Shown here: positions 8,380 through 19,004 of the stretch, piece by piece
Layout of the letters: the number at the start of each line of letters is the position of its first letter
Position numbering within the stretch: position 1 is the stretch's first letter
Assembly (NCBI RefSeq): GCF_000425265.1
Contig: NZ_KE384342.1
Span: 700,245 to 764,244 of the forward strand
Origin: Maridesulfovibrio zosterae DSM 11974
GTDB taxonomy: Bacteria > Desulfobacterota > Desulfovibrionia > Desulfovibrionales > Desulfovibrionaceae
Length of the DNA stretch: 64,000 nucleotides
Direction of reading: 5' to 3'
Notes under the pieces: model-generated
The model's input: only the letters and a program-made list of their open reading frames with translations
The model's database searches: none
What the model was told of the DNA's origin: nothing
Position numbers and translations under genes: made by a program

Positions 8380-10179
8380 TCATTTTAAAAAACTTATACT
8401 TTTGAAAAAATCAGGTATTTCAGGTAAATTCCCATCCAAAGAATATTGAAACACCCTGTCCGGTTCGGCTCGGTCTGTTTTAATTTCAGTAAATGACATA
8501 TCCCGAAAGAAAAATTCTACCTGCTCGTTTTTGGCAGTAGCATAATACTCACCGACAATATTCGTTGCGCCTCTGTCTTTCGCATATTCCATAATTTTGA
8601 CGACAAAAATATTTTCAACTTTCCGGCCCAGAACTCTGCACGAAAGAAGCAGAGAATCAATAAAAGTCTGCCCGCTTGCAAAGCGTAAAACACAAACTCC
8701 GACAATACCACTGTCGCCGAATCGATCTTTAAGCCTTAAATAAAGAACCGATGCATCCTGATCAGCGACCATACATTCAATATCAGAATCACTGTATCTT
8801 CGAGTGGTAAGATTAAACTGATTTGTTTTTTGAGTCAGCTGCGCAATCCTTGATATTGAAAATTCGTCAGCTTCGTAAATTTCAACTTCCATATTCAGTG
8901 ACTCATAATACAGGCTAAGATCACCGGCTTCATTCTTCAAAATATTACGTTTATTCTCGGCTAGATACATTGCGCCACGTTTTTTATCCTCTTCTGAAAC
9001 AGTAGGAGTATCAAAAAAACCGCAATCTGCTAAAATTTTACGATAGTTGGTTGGCTTTTTAACAGGTAAAATAATTGCTGTAACTTCTGGTAATTCTTGA
9101 CGAACCATACTTATCTCAAATTCGCTGTCATCCATAAAAACCATGCTGTCCAAAGCAATATTCAGATCGGAAGCAATCTGTCTGAGATTTGAAACCTTGT
9201 CCTGCCAATTAATCCGGGCCGTAGCAATATGTTCCCGGTTAAGCAGCATATCTGGATGTTCATCAAAAACCTGCCATACATCAGCCTCATTATTTTTACT
9301 GCACAGGGCTAATATGATACCGCGCTCATATAAATTGATTATTTCCTGTTGAAATTCCCAAAAACACGACCCCGGATAAGTGTTACCGATTTTAATACCG
9401 GAGAGGTTGTCCTCGCCGATAATTCCGCCCCATAAAGTATTGTCACAATCCAGAACAAGACATTTTTTATTCCTGCCCAGCAACGGCCGTATGAATTTCA
9501 TTTCTTCAGTTGCAATTTCACGCAAACCGTCAACAGAATAGGGAGCTTTATTCATGTGCCAGAGACGTAAATCATAGAATGCATTCTCCCCCACTCTGGC
9601 ACGGCATAAATCAACATCAACAAAATATGCATTATGAATTAGAGAAAGAGCTGATTTTAAATCATCATTGAGAGAGCGGATTGCCGCCATCTGACCGTTT
9701 TCATTTTGATAATCATAAATGCCGGCCCCCGGTGATAGCGGAGTTTCAAAACCATGCCACAAAATCATTGCCTGAGTCTGACTCCTGATTCCCTCAATGA
9801 TTTCCTGAGTATATTCATTAATACGTACTATTTCCTGCTCCACTTCAGCTGAGCTTAAAGAACTGAATGATCTGGCAAGACGCCACGCAATAGACTCTAG
9901 TGGCATAAATATAAGAACTACATCTGTTAATGTATTAAGTAATTCAGTTTCTCCACCGACAGCTTCCTGAAAAATGTTATCATATCTGCCGAATTCTATA
10001 ATCGCATTATGGTCTATTCCATAAGCATGATAACGCAGAAAAGGAGTAATAGAATCAATCATGACAGTTCGCAGTATGCTGATATTCAATACAGGCAGAC
10101 TGTCTAAATTAACCTCATTTAAAACACACTGAATATCCGAGTATGAAAGATTCTGTCCATATATTTCAGAAGCACTCAT
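8380..10179 (-). CDS. FkbH-type HAD superfamily protein
   Basis: 599 residues. The N-terminal about 210 residues look like the SGNH-like region found in this family. The HAD core starts near residue 240 with CLVLDCDNTLWGG, which supplies the two catalytic aspartates, and continues with CSKNNEADV and FMDDSEFE. The C-terminal part resembles the GNAT-like tail of FkbH proteins. Characterised members dephosphorylate 1,3-bisphosphoglycerate and load glyceryl onto an ACP. It is the first gene of a three-gene operon. The start follows AGGAAT weakly. The product of the pathway (polysaccharide decoration or a small metabolite) cannot be told from the sequence. Confidence 0.88.
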   Translation of the reverse strand: MSASEIYGQNLSYSDIQCVLNEVNLDSLPVLNISILRTVMIDSITPFLRYHAYGIDHNAIIEFGRYDNIFQEAVGGETELLNTLTDVVLIFMPLESIAWRLARSFSSLSSAEVEQEIVRINEYTQEIIEGIRSQTQAMILWHGFETPLSPGAGIYDYQNENGQMAAIRSLNDDLKSALSLIHNAYFVDVDLCRARVGENAFYDLRLWHMNKAPYSVDGLREIATEEMKFIRPLLGRNKKCLVLDCDNTLWGGIIGEDNLSGIKIGNTYPGSCFWEFQQEIINLYERGIILALCSKNNEADVWQVFDEHPDMLLNREHIATARINWQDKVSNLRQIASDLNIALDSMVFMDDSEFEISMVRQELPEVTAIILPVKKPTNYRKILADCGFFDTPTVSEEDKKRGAMYLAENKRNILKNEAGDLSLYYESLNMEVEIYEADEFSISRIAQLTQKTNQFNLTTRRYSDSDIECMVADQDASVLYLRLKDRFGDSGIVGVCVLRFASGQTFIDSLLLSCRVLGRKVENIFVVKIMEYAKDRGATNIVGEYYATAKNEQVEFFFRDMSFTEIKTDRAEPDRVFQYSLDGNLPEIPDFFKSISFLK

Positions 10180-10608
10180 GAAAAATATTCCTTTGTATAT
10201 TCATATTGTAAAATATTAATGTAAGTCTGCTTGAAATAACTAACGGCCAGCTAGTCAGGTATATTGGCCCGGTAAAAAACAAATTAGTTTGCTTAAAGCT
10301 AAAGCATGCCCTGTTAGTTCAAAAAACTAAAATTAATAAATAAGTTATCTGACTCAATAGATATTAGAAGAAAACTCTCTAAGCAATATTTATTTCAAGA
10401 ACTTACAGAATGAATATTTTTCCATAGTAATTTTGAGTAATGACTCATAAAATCGATTATTTTTCCCTCCTGACATGAACAGAGACTTTAGCGAGAAAAG
10501 CATCCCTTTATTTTATTAACTTTATACCTAAATGGTCTGGATTTTGTATAATTCTAAATTGATGATGAAGTTAGAATTTTTCCACGTTTTTTAAAGGGAA
10601 GGTGAAAT
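10180..10608. other. Divergent intergenic region
   Basis: About 430 bp of AT-rich DNA between the FkbH operon and a small secreted protein gene. It must hold both promoters; no convincing consensus pair or operator was recognised. Confidence 0.5.
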
Positions 10609-10905
10609 GTGTGGAAATCAGTAATTATCATTACAAATCTGGTCATAGCATTAACTGTTGCAAACACTTACGCCGCAGGATTAAATATAAACCTGAAAGA
10701 AGATTCAAGAGAAAGGGCTGAAGAGAATTTAACTAAAGAGACCCGCACATCTTTTGAAGACATGATGACAGGTTTATATGAAGATGAAAATATCAAAGCA
10801 GGTTTTGTTTTCGGACTTAATAACGCTAGTAATTACTCAGACGACGGACCAACGGACAATTCATCCAGGCTTGGATTAGGTATCGGGTTTGGCTTTAGTT
10901 TCTAA
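10609..10905 (+). CDS. Small secreted protein, GTG start
   Basis: 98 residues with a signal peptide (hydrophobic 5-20, cleavage near TYA-AG). The mature part is acidic and helical and then ends in alternating Gly/hydrophobic residues and a terminal Phe (LGLGIGFGFSF), reminiscent of an outer-membrane beta-strand C-terminus. The start is GTG: the ATG two bases upstream is in another frame that stops after five codons, and GGAAGG lies 6 nt before the GTG. Function unknown. Confidence 0.65.
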   Translation: MWKSVIIITNLVIALTVANTYAAGLNINLKEDSRERAEENLTKETRTSFEDMMTGLYEDENIKAGFVFGLNNASNYSDDGPTDNSSRLGLGIGFGFSF

Positions 10906-11012
10906 ATATTTCACATCACTGATCCGTCAAAAAGATAAATAATCTAATACTTCTAGAATACATATTCAACATCTACGACATTCATACTTACCTAGCCTGC
11001 CCCATATTATGT

Positions 11013-11048
11013 AAAAAAAGAGGGTGTCCCCTTATGGAGAACACCCTC
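11013..11048 (-). terminator. Rho-independent terminator after lon
   Basis: Stem GAGGGTGT/ACACCCTC with further pairing inside, followed on the minus strand by seven T. It lies 24 bp past the lon stop codon. Confidence 0.88.
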
Positions 11049-11071
11049 ACGTAATAGTCTTTAAGTTGTTT

Positions 11072-13525
11072 TTAATGTGCAGGTCTTTGATATTCGTCTT
11101 TAATAAGATTCAAAGCAACAGGAGTGATGTCATCCCTTCCTCTGAACAATTCTTCAGCGGTGAGACTGTCAAGAGCATGACTTAAAACTTCATCCATATT
11201 TTCAACAGGAATAATCTCAAGATCTTTTAGAATCTCATCAGGAACCTCTTTAAGATCTTTCTTATTATCAATAGGAATAAGAACTGTTTTTGACAAACCG
11301 CGATGCGCTGCCAACAATTTTTCCCTTAACCCGCCGATAGGAAGAACACGCCCACGCAAAGTAATCTCACCGGTCATGGCAAGATCATGGCGAACAGGCA
11401 CATTCAAGAATGCGGAAGCCATTGCCGTGCACAAGGTTATACCGGCTGAAGGACCATCTTTAGGAGTTGCTCCTTCCGGTACATGCACGTGAACATCAAT
11501 CTTTTCATGGAAATCAGGTTTAAGTCCGAAAAGATCGGATCTGGATCTGATATAGGAAAGAGCTGCCTGAGCAGATTCCTGCATAACATCACCAAGCTTA
11601 CCTGTGATAACCACCTTGCCTTTACCCGGCATAAGAACGACTTCAACCATAAGCATTTCACCACCGACCTGCGTATACGCAAGCCCTGTTGAAACACCTA
11701 TCTGTGATTTTTCTTCACTTGATCCATAACGGAATTTATGAACCCCGAGTATTTTAGAAAGATTAGTCATAGTTAAGTGAAGATTTTTTTCCTTATCTCC
11801 AGACTCAACAATCTTCATAGCAGTCTTTCTGCATACTCTTGCCAGTTCACGCTCAAGGTTACGGACACCGGCTTCTTTAGTATAAGTACGAATAATTTCA
11901 GTCAAAGCACTTTCTGAAACAGAAAGGTTCTTCTCGTTAAGGCCATGCTCTTCAATCTGCTTGGGTAGCAGAAAGTCTTTGGCAATATGCACTTTTTCAG
12001 TTTCAAGATAACCGGGAAGTGTAATGATTTCCATACGATCCTGTAATGGCAAAGGAATAGAATGCAAATCATTTGCAGTGGTTATGAAAAATACTTTTGA
12101 CAAATCATAATCAAGGTCAAGATAATGATCATTAAAAGTTCCATTCTGCTCAGGATCAAGAACTTCAAGAAGTGCTGCGGAAGGATCACCCCTGAAATCA
12201 GTACTCATCTTATCTACTTCGTCCAGACAGATAACCGGATTACTATATTCACAACGACGCATGGACTGAATAATTTTACCGGGTAATGCTCCGACATAAG
12301 TACGGCGATGCCCTCTTATTTCTGCTTCATCGCGCACTCCGCCTAAAGACAGACGCACAAATTCACGCCCCATGGCTCTGGCAATAGAGCGGGCAATGGA
12401 TGTTTTACCAACTCCGGGAGGGCCTGCAAAACAAAGAATAGGACCTTTAATTGTATCAACCAGAGATTGAACAGCCATGTATTCGAGAATACGTTCTTTC
12501 GGCTTTTCAAGTCCGTAATGATCTTCATCAAGAATCTTTCTTGATTCTGCAATATCAAGTTTGGTCTTTTTATATTGATTCCACGGAAGCTCCATCACCC
12601 AGTCAACATAGTTGCGTACAACGGTGTATTCGGCAGAAGATGGGGCCATCTGTCTAAGCTTTTTAATTTCTTTACGAACTCTCTCACGAGATTCGTCATC
12701 CATGACTTTTTCATTCAGCTGATCTTCAAGGTCATGGGCTTCAGCCTGAGGATCATCCTCACGTCCCATTTCCTTGTTAATGGCTTTCATCTGCTCGTTG
12801 AGATAATACTCCCGCTGATTCTTTTCCATCTGCCCTTTGACACGGTTTTTGACCCGCTTTTCAATGGACACGATTTCAATCTCACCAAGCAGAAGTTCAT
12901 AAACAGCTTCAAGCCTTTTAAGCGGATCAACAATTTCAAGAATTGTCTGTTTCTTAAGAAATTCCACCTTAAGATGAGGCATAATTGAGTCAGCAAGCTT
13001 ACCTGCAACCCTGATAGTTGATATGGCCAGAATTGTTTCCGGGGCAACCTTCTTATTAACTTTGCCAAAAGACTCCAAAGCTTCATGAACTGAACGGACC
13101 AGAGCTTCCGTAGCATGTTCATCTGCATCCAGATCATCCATAGGCTCAATATTAACAAGCGGAAAATCATCTTCAAATGTAATACCGTCTACTTCTGGAT
13201 TCCATGCAGCACGATACATTCCCTCAAACAAAACCTTGATAGTGCCATCAGGTAGTCTGAGCATTTGCAAAATTTTACTTACAGTACCAACTTTGAATAC
13301 GTCTTCAGGTGTTGGTTTTTCTTTTTCTGGGAATTGCTGTGTTACAAGAAAAATTTTCTTATCATAATCTGCAATAGCTTCCTCAATGGCCTTAATCGAA
13401 GATTCACGTCCTACAAAAAGCGGTACAATAGAACGCGGGAATATTACCACTTCCCTCAAGGACATCATTGGAAGAATATTTTGCTCAGCGGATGCAGTGC
13501 CACCTTCATTTTCTATGGACGACAT
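11072..13525 (-). CDS. lon: ATP-dependent protease La (LonA)
   Basis: 817 residues with full LonA architecture: N-terminal substrate-binding domain ([20 protein letters not shown]), coiled coil around 190-280, AAA+ module with Walker [10 protein letters not shown] and Walker [10 protein letters not shown], sensor region, and C-terminal Ser/Lys protease with PKDGPSAG holding the catalytic Ser. Cytosolic hexamer that degrades misfolded and regulatory proteins. In many bacteria lon follows clpX; here a sensor kinase gene and about 400 bp separate them, so it is probably transcribed alone. Standard length, no anomalies seen. Confidence 0.97.
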   Translation of the reverse strand: MSSIENEGGTASAEQNILPMMSLREVVIFPRSIVPLFVGRESSIKAIEEAIADYDKKIFLVTQQFPEKEKPTPEDVFKVGTVSKILQMLRLPDGTIKVLFEGMYRAAWNPEVDGITFEDDFPLVNIEPMDDLDADEHATEALVRSVHEALESFGKVNKKVAPETILAISTIRVAGKLADSIMPHLKVEFLKKQTILEIVDPLKRLEAVYELLLGEIEIVSIEKRVKNRVKGQMEKNQREYYLNEQMKAINKEMGREDDPQAEAHDLEDQLNEKVMDDESRERVRKEIKKLRQMAPSSAEYTVVRNYVDWVMELPWNQYKKTKLDIAESRKILDEDHYGLEKPKERILEYMAVQSLVDTIKGPILCFAGPPGVGKTSIARSIARAMGREFVRLSLGGVRDEAEIRGHRRTYVGALPGKIIQSMRRCEYSNPVICLDEVDKMSTDFRGDPSAALLEVLDPEQNGTFNDHYLDLDYDLSKVFFITTANDLHSIPLPLQDRMEIITLPGYLETEKVHIAKDFLLPKQIEEHGLNEKNLSVSESALTEIIRTYTKEAGVRNLERELARVCRKTAMKIVESGDKEKNLHLTMTNLSKILGVHKFRYGSSEEKSQIGVSTGLAYTQVGGEMLMVEVVLMPGKGKVVITGKLGDVMQESAQAALSYIRSRSDLFGLKPDFHEKIDVHVHVPEGATPKDGPSAGITLCTAMASAFLNVPVRHDLAMTGEITLRGRVLPIGGLREKLLAAHRGLSKTVLIPIDNKKDLKEVPDEILKDLEIIPVENMDEVLSHALDSLTAEELFRGRDDITPVALNLIKDEYQRPAH

Positions 13526-13928
13526 TTATCCTCCTGCCTTTATCCCGGCTAGGGCTTATTTACTCATGACTGGAGCACAAAAAGGCTCTCAGATAACAAT
13601 TCAAAATAAAATTATGTTGAACTTGGCTCTTACAAATAAACTTTAGACACAATCTTTTTGAAAATCACAATTATATTCGAATTAACTCCACTCAAACCAC
13701 AAGCGAATGATCTATAAGACAATGAGATAATACCTTAATAAGTTTTGTCAAACATAGGATCAATATTTATCACAATAAGTTAAATCAATTACGCAAGATT
13801 AAATTAGACGTGAAGTGAACAGGCGGATCAGACAATGTATCTGTTGCCATATCGGCGTAATCAGAAAACAATTTACCCCTGACAATCCATATTAACTAAG
13901 TAAAACCTAACCAACGAATAGGCAACCC
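13526..13928. other. Intergenic region upstream of lon
   Basis: About 400 bp, AT-rich, between lon and the sensor kinase gene, both on the minus strand. It should hold the lon promoter; nothing specific was recognised. Confidence 0.4.
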
Positions 13929-16607
13929 CTATTGAGACTCTGATGTCAATGGCAGGCTTATAATAAACTTGGTCCATAAGCCGGGCGTTGAATATACTTC
14001 CATATTTCCTTTATGAAGATCAGTGATAATAAAATAAGAAATAGCAAGTCCCAGCCCAGTCCCCTCACCTACCTGTTTAGTTGTATAGAATGGTTCAAAA
14101 ATTCTTTTCCGGGCATTGCTGTCTATCCCTTTACCATTATCTTCAACTTCAATTATCGCATTATTATCTTTCTGCCTTACTTTCAGTGTGAATTTAGGAG
14201 AATCATCAGTATATTCCTTCTCATGCATAGACTGAGCACCATTTTTCAAAAGATTAAGTATAACCTGTTGGATTTCACTTCGTTCACAATAAACTAGCGG
14301 GGTCTTTTCATCGTACTCACGTACAATAATTATTTTTCTAAAATCATATTTCGTCGTCAGATCATACTCATTCCTCGCAAGATCAACTGTTTCATCTAAA
14401 AGATCCGCTAAATTATTATTTCTAAAATCATCATCATTTTTTCTACTGAAGCTAAGCATATTGCTTACGATTCTAGCTGCCCGCAACGCAGCTGAATTAA
14501 CGCCATCCAGAATTTTAGGAATATTCCGATCATTCAAATACGAATGAACGTCTTCAAGATTAATATTATTTTGTTTTGCTACCCGTATATTCTCCGACAA
14601 AAAGCCAAACGCACGACGTTTAATATTTTGAGACCCTTGAATAATTACGCCAAGCGGATTGTTTATTTCATGCGCCATACCGGCGGCAAGTCCGCCGACA
14701 GAAAGCATCTTCTCATTTTGCACGACAAGCTCTTCCAATCTAACCCGCTCAGTAACATCGTCTATAATAATTACTACCCCGTGGTCATCATTTGATGAAA
14801 GAGGATAAATGGTAACATCATCATACCACACTTTTCCTTCCTCTCGGCGAGATAATCGTGAATCCAGATAGATTTTATGATTTGCGAGAGATTCCTTAAT
14901 ACTTTCCATATGCGGCAACAGACGTGGAAAAACTTCAGCAACAGGCATGCCAACGGTATCAGTTGCAGTAAGACCTGTTACTTCTACGGCTTTAGCATTC
15001 CATAGAGTCACATTGGTGTTATGATCAAGGCCAATGAGTACAAAAGGCATAGAATCAATAATACTCTTTAAATAATTCCGCAGATTACGGATTTCATTTT
15101 CTGAATTTTTTCTATCTGTAATATCCGTATGTGTACCGATTACTCTTAATGCCCGTCCATTCTCATTACGTTCAAAAGCCTTACCCCGTCCAAGAATCCA
15201 ACGCCACGTTCCATCCTTAGCCAGCATCCTGAACTCAACTTCAAAACTTGATACTTCGTTGATGATACAGCGATGATTTGCTTCAAATGCTTCTGCGCGG
15301 TCATCAATGTGAATTAAATCAAGCCACGAATCAACATTGTCCGGGACTTCATCAACTTTATAACCAAGCATGGCTTTGTATCCGGGACTGTAATAAACAT
15401 CGTTACTCAGAATATCCCAATCCCAAATACCATCTTTATTTGCTTCCATTGCAAAAGCAAAACGGGCTTCACTTTCTCTAACTTTATCTTCTGTTCTTCT
15501 AAGCCTTATGTAATAAAAAAGAATTACAAATGAAAAAACAATTAAAGTGCATGCAAAAAGAATTACTCCAACTATCTCTAATTTATATAATATGAAAACT
15601 GATTTCTCTTCATTAAGGATAGTACAATTTTTTGGTAAAAGAGAATTACGTATCTTATACTTATTTAAAATATTACGATCAAAAATATATCTATTAGCTT
15701 CTTTACCTTCAACAACAGGTATATCTTTAACTTTTTTGCCACTCAAAATATCTAAAGCGATATGCCCAGCAATTCGCCCCTGATCAAAGTGAGAAATAAC
15801 TTTTCCACCAAGAATTCCACTGCCGATACCGTGTTCATAATTATGAAAAACAGGTACTTTTGAATTATTTAAAATGAAACTTAAGCTTTCATCAAAAGAC
15901 ATAGAAATATCATACTTATCTCTATAGGCAGAAAGTAAAAAAATTGCACTTTCAGGGGTAATACTTTCCAATTTTGTCCGTAGCTGTGACCAGCTTAATT
16001 CTTTGAGAGAAAGATCATGGAAGTTCAGTTCCGGGAAATTATTCCTGACAGATTTATAGAGATTATAGTCTCCCTGTCCGCTTAGAGTTGAATCAACAAT
16101 AGTATAAACATCCTTCGCTTTAGGCAGAAGCTGTCCTACCAAATCTAATGTTTCTTTTAGCGAGACAGCCTCAATAACCCCAGTAAAATTTTTATTTTCA
16201 TTAAGAACATGCCCTAAATCCTGATTATTAAGTCCGCAAAAAACTACCGGGGTATCTGGAAACAATTCAGCCCGATATTGAATTGCAAATTTAAGGGCAT
16301 TATCATCAGCTGTGACTATAACATCGTACGCAGGGATTGAGCCAAGTTTAAATTTCAGCAGATCGTGAAAAAAAGATAAATTTTCCCAGTTATAAAACCG
16401 TTTACTGTCCATAAATTCGACATCGAGTTTTACATCTGCAGGACCTAAAATAGACTTAAGTCCGTTTACCTGCTGGGAAAAAGTGGGAAATGCGGGGTGA
16501 TAAGAACTAATAAGTAAAACATTTTTATCTTTTGCAAAGCAATTATCTGCATTGCAAAAGATAAAAAATGAAATGAACAATATCAAAATAAAAACAAACC
16601 TACGCAT
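13929..16607 (-). CDS. Hybrid periplasmic-sensor PAS histidine kinase
   Basis: 892 residues. Signal/anchor at 1-25, then a periplasmic domain to about 320 that resembles ABC-type substrate-binding proteins (LLISSYHPAFPTFSQQVNGL, VVFCGLNN), a membrane helix near 340-362, a PAS/PAC pair (FAMEANKDGIWDWDI...WILGRG), a second PAS, a HisKA segment with the phospho-accepting His in GLAAGMAHEINNPLG, and a HATPase with DNGKGID and GTGLGLAISYF. No receiver is fused and no response regulator gene is adjacent. The start at 16607 has AAGG 7 nt upstream and begins the signal sequence; the longer frame to 16676 does not. It sits between clpX and lon. Confidence 0.88.
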   Translation of the reverse strand: MRRFVFILILFISFFIFCNADNCFAKDKNVLLISSYHPAFPTFSQQVNGLKSILGPADVKLDVEFMDSKRFYNWENLSFFHDLLKFKLGSIPAYDVIVTADDNALKFAIQYRAELFPDTPVVFCGLNNQDLGHVLNENKNFTGVIEAVSLKETLDLVGQLLPKAKDVYTIVDSTLSGQGDYNLYKSVRNNFPELNFHDLSLKELSWSQLRTKLESITPESAIFLLSAYRDKYDISMSFDESLSFILNNSKVPVFHNYEHGIGSGILGGKVISHFDQGRIAGHIALDILSGKKVKDIPVVEGKEANRYIFDRNILNKYKIRNSLLPKNCTILNEEKSVFILYKLEIVGVILFACTLIVFSFVILFYYIRLRRTEDKVRESEARFAFAMEANKDGIWDWDILSNDVYYSPGYKAMLGYKVDEVPDNVDSWLDLIHIDDRAEAFEANHRCIINEVSSFEVEFRMLAKDGTWRWILGRGKAFERNENGRALRVIGTHTDITDRKNSENEIRNLRNYLKSIIDSMPFVLIGLDHNTNVTLWNAKAVEVTGLTATDTVGMPVAEVFPRLLPHMESIKESLANHKIYLDSRLSRREEGKVWYDDVTIYPLSSNDDHGVVIIIDDVTERVRLEELVVQNEKMLSVGGLAAGMAHEINNPLGVIIQGSQNIKRRAFGFLSENIRVAKQNNINLEDVHSYLNDRNIPKILDGVNSAALRAARIVSNMLSFSRKNDDDFRNNNLADLLDETVDLARNEYDLTTKYDFRKIIIVREYDEKTPLVYCERSEIQQVILNLLKNGAQSMHEKEYTDDSPKFTLKVRQKDNNAIIEVEDNGKGIDSNARKRIFEPFYTTKQVGEGTGLGLAISYFIITDLHKGNMEVYSTPGLWTKFIISLPLTSESQ

Positions 16608-16803
16608 ATATAGCCTTGTATCTTTTATGAAATAGTTAAATTTAAAATTCACGAAAAATGTCACCTGAAAGACCACACTCTAGATTTCAAACTATTGACA
16701 AAGTCTTTATAAAACAAAAAACACTTTATTTATATTATAACAACAACCTTGATTTAATTTTATTATATACGTCATATGTATGGAGTTGCCAAGATAATGC
16801 AAC

Positions 16804-16840
16804 AAAAAAAGCCTCCGTTTTGTTAAACGGAGGCTTTTTT
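16804..16840 (-). terminator. Rho-independent terminator after clpX
   Basis: Hairpin GCCTCCGTTT/AAACGGAGGC with a TGTT loop and T runs on both sides; it can act in both directions and lies 22 bp past the clpX stop. Confidence 0.9.
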
Positions 16841-16861
16841 GATTTAAGTAATATATAACGG

Positions 16862-18115
16862 TTATGCGCTTTTTACTTCATTATGAAAAAAAAGTAGTGG
16901 TTCCATACCTGTTTCAACAACATTTTTATTAATCACGCATTCCTTAACTCCGCTCATGGAAGGAAGTTTATACATGATATCAAGCATGATAGACTCTAGA
17001 ACGTTTCTAAGTCCTCGAGCTCCAGTCTTTCTCTTAACAGCCTTAGCTGCAATGGACTTGAGTGCATTTGCAGTAAAAGTAAGACGAACGCCATCAATGT
17101 CGAACATCTTTTTATACTGTTTCACCAAAGCATTCTTAGGTTCCTGCAGAATGCGGACAAGATCTTCCTCAGTAAGCTCTGAAAGAGCTGTCTGAACAGG
17201 AATACGTCCTACAAATTCAGGAATAAGACCGAATTTTACTAAATCAGCTGGTTCAGCCTGAGTGAACATTTCACTTATGGCTTTCTCAGTCTTGGTCTCA
17301 ACTTTGGCGCCAAAGCCGATACCTGTACCTGACATTCTCTGCTGCACAATTGAATCAAGTCCAATAAATGCACCTCCAAGAATAAACAGAATATTAGAAG
17401 TATCGAGCCTGATAAATTCCTGCTGGGGATGCTTACGTCCGCCCTTAGGAGGAATATTGGCTTCAGTTCCTTCGATAATCTTAAGCAGTGCCTGCTGTAC
17501 ACCTTCACCGGAAACATCGCGAGTGATGGACGGACTGTCACCCTTACGGGAGATTTTATCAATCTCATCAATGTAGATGATTCCGCGGGAAGCAGCTTCA
17601 ATATCGTAATCAGCATTCTGCAAAAGTTGAACGAGAATGTTTTCTACATCCTCACCAACGTAACCGGCTTCGGTTAAAGTCGTTGCATCGGCAATAGCAA
17701 AAGGAACTTTAAGAACTCTGGCCAAAGTCTGAGCAAGCAAAGTCTTACCTGATCCGGTAGGTCCGATAAGCAAAATGTTGCTTTTATCAAGTTCTACATC
17801 ATCAGCACTATTGGACTGAGTGTAGAATACACGTTTATAATGGTTATGAACTGCAACTGCCAGAATCTTTTTAGGTTGATCCTGTCCAATTACGTATTCA
17901 TCAAGTAATTCTTTTATTTCCTGCGGTGACAGTAACTTACCTGCATCAAACTCCTCACTGACAGCCTCCTGAGCCATGATGTCATTACACAGCTGTACGC
18001 ATTCGTCGCATATGTATACATCAGGTCCGGCAATCAGTCTCTGAACCTCATCCTGAGACTTGGAACAAAAGGAGCAATGAAGGTCCTGTCCTGAACCTTG
18101 ATTTTCATTACTCAT
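16862..18115 (-). CDS. clpX: ClpX ATPase subunit of ClpXP protease
   Basis: 417 residues. The N-terminal C4 zinc-binding domain is visible ([11 protein letters not shown]...[10 protein letters not shown]), followed by the AAA+ core with Walker A GPTGSGKT and Walker B IYIDEIDK, and the ClpP-docking loop region (IGFGAK). It unfolds substrates and feeds them to ClpP. ATG at 18115 is chosen over the TTG just before it; GGAAGG within the end of clpP serves as ribosome-binding site. The gap to clpP is 6 nt, so the two are cotranscribed. Confidence 0.97.
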   Translation of the reverse strand: MSNENQGSGQDLHCSFCSKSQDEVQRLIAGPDVYICDECVQLCNDIMAQEAVSEEFDAGKLLSPQEIKELLDEYVIGQDQPKKILAVAVHNHYKRVFYTQSNSADDVELDKSNILLIGPTGSGKTLLAQTLARVLKVPFAIADATTLTEAGYVGEDVENILVQLLQNADYDIEAASRGIIYIDEIDKISRKGDSPSITRDVSGEGVQQALLKIIEGTEANIPPKGGRKHPQQEFIRLDTSNILFILGGAFIGLDSIVQQRMSGTGIGFGAKVETKTEKAISEMFTQAEPADLVKFGLIPEFVGRIPVQTALSELTEEDLVRILQEPKNALVKQYKKMFDIDGVRLTFTANALKSIAAKAVKRKTGARGLRNVLESIMLDIMYKLPSMSGVKECVINKNVVETGMEPLLFFHNEVKSA

Positions 18116-18121
18116 CAAGAA

Positions 18122-18730
18122 TTAACCTTCCTTGGATTCGAGTTTGCCACGTGATTCGAGAACTTTATCAATGAGGCCATACGCAAGAGCCTCTTCTGCT
18201 GACATAAAGTAATCACGATCAGTGTCTTTTTCAATCTCTTCAAGCTTCTTACCAGTATTTTCCGCCATAATCATATTAAGAGTTTTCTTGAGGCGCAAAA
18301 TTTCTTTAGCCTGAATACCGATATCTGTAGCCTGCCCCTGAGCACCGCCAAGAGGCTGGTGAATAAGTATACGGCTATGGGGCAGTGAGTAGCGGTGGCC
18401 CTTCTCCCCTGCGCTGAGCAGGAAAGCGCCCATACTTGCAGCCTGTCCCATGCAAAGAGTTGCAACTGGGGCTGAAATATACTGCATGGTATCGTAAATA
18501 GCCATTCCAGCTGTTACAACACCACCTGGAGAGTTAATATACATGTATATTTCTTTTTCAGGATCTTCTGATTCCAGAAAAAGAAGCTGAGCACAAATAA
18601 CACTTGCTACGTGATCATTAACTTCCCCACTGAGAAGGATGATTCTATCCTTGAGAAGGCGTGAATAAATATCGTATGCGCGTTCTGTACGCCCGGTGGT
18701 TTCAACAACAATAGGTATAGTTCCAGACAT
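18122..18730 (-). CDS. clpP: ClpP protease proteolytic subunit
   Basis: 202 residues with the serine-protease triad in place: Ser99 in [10 protein letters not shown] and His124 in RILIHQP, with Asp further on (KDTDRDYFM region). It forms the tetradecameric barrel that ClpX caps. Located between tig and clpX, in the standard order. AGAG precedes the ATG. Family-typical length. Confidence 0.97.
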   Translation of the reverse strand: MSGTIPIVVETTGRTERAYDIYSRLLKDRIILLSGEVNDHVASVICAQLLFLESEDPEKEIYMYINSPGGVVTAGMAIYDTMQYISAPVATLCMGQAASMGAFLLSAGEKGHRYSLPHSRILIHQPLGGAQGQATDIGIQAKEILRLKKTLNMIMAENTGKKLEEIEKDTDRDYFMSAEEALAYGLIDKVLESRGKLESKEG

Positions 18731-18948
18731 CTATCTCTCCCAAAGAGGACATTTTAGTATGAAAAGATGTAAAATTCTTAACAAAACCAGTTTAGCCCGT
18801 TCATAACGGACACTATTCAATTCAGCACTCTAAACATTTGAAGGCTCAAGGACAAGTATTAATCCGGTAAGTCTTTAAATATCTGATTCTTCAAAAATAT
18901 AACAGCACCGATTAAAGTCAATACAAGAACGCGACATTTCAAATAAAA

Positions 18949-18978
18949 GGCGGCACAGTTCGTAAAAACTGTGCCGCC
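18949..18978 (-). terminator. Rho-independent terminator after tig
   Basis: Hairpin GGCGGCACAGTT/AACTGTGCCGCC followed by TTTTATTT on the minus strand, 26 bp past the tig stop. It implies that tig and clpPX are separate transcription units or joined only by read-through. Confidence 0.9.
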
Positions 18979-19004
18979 AAAAGTCTATCTAACGACAGCA
19001 GTGG

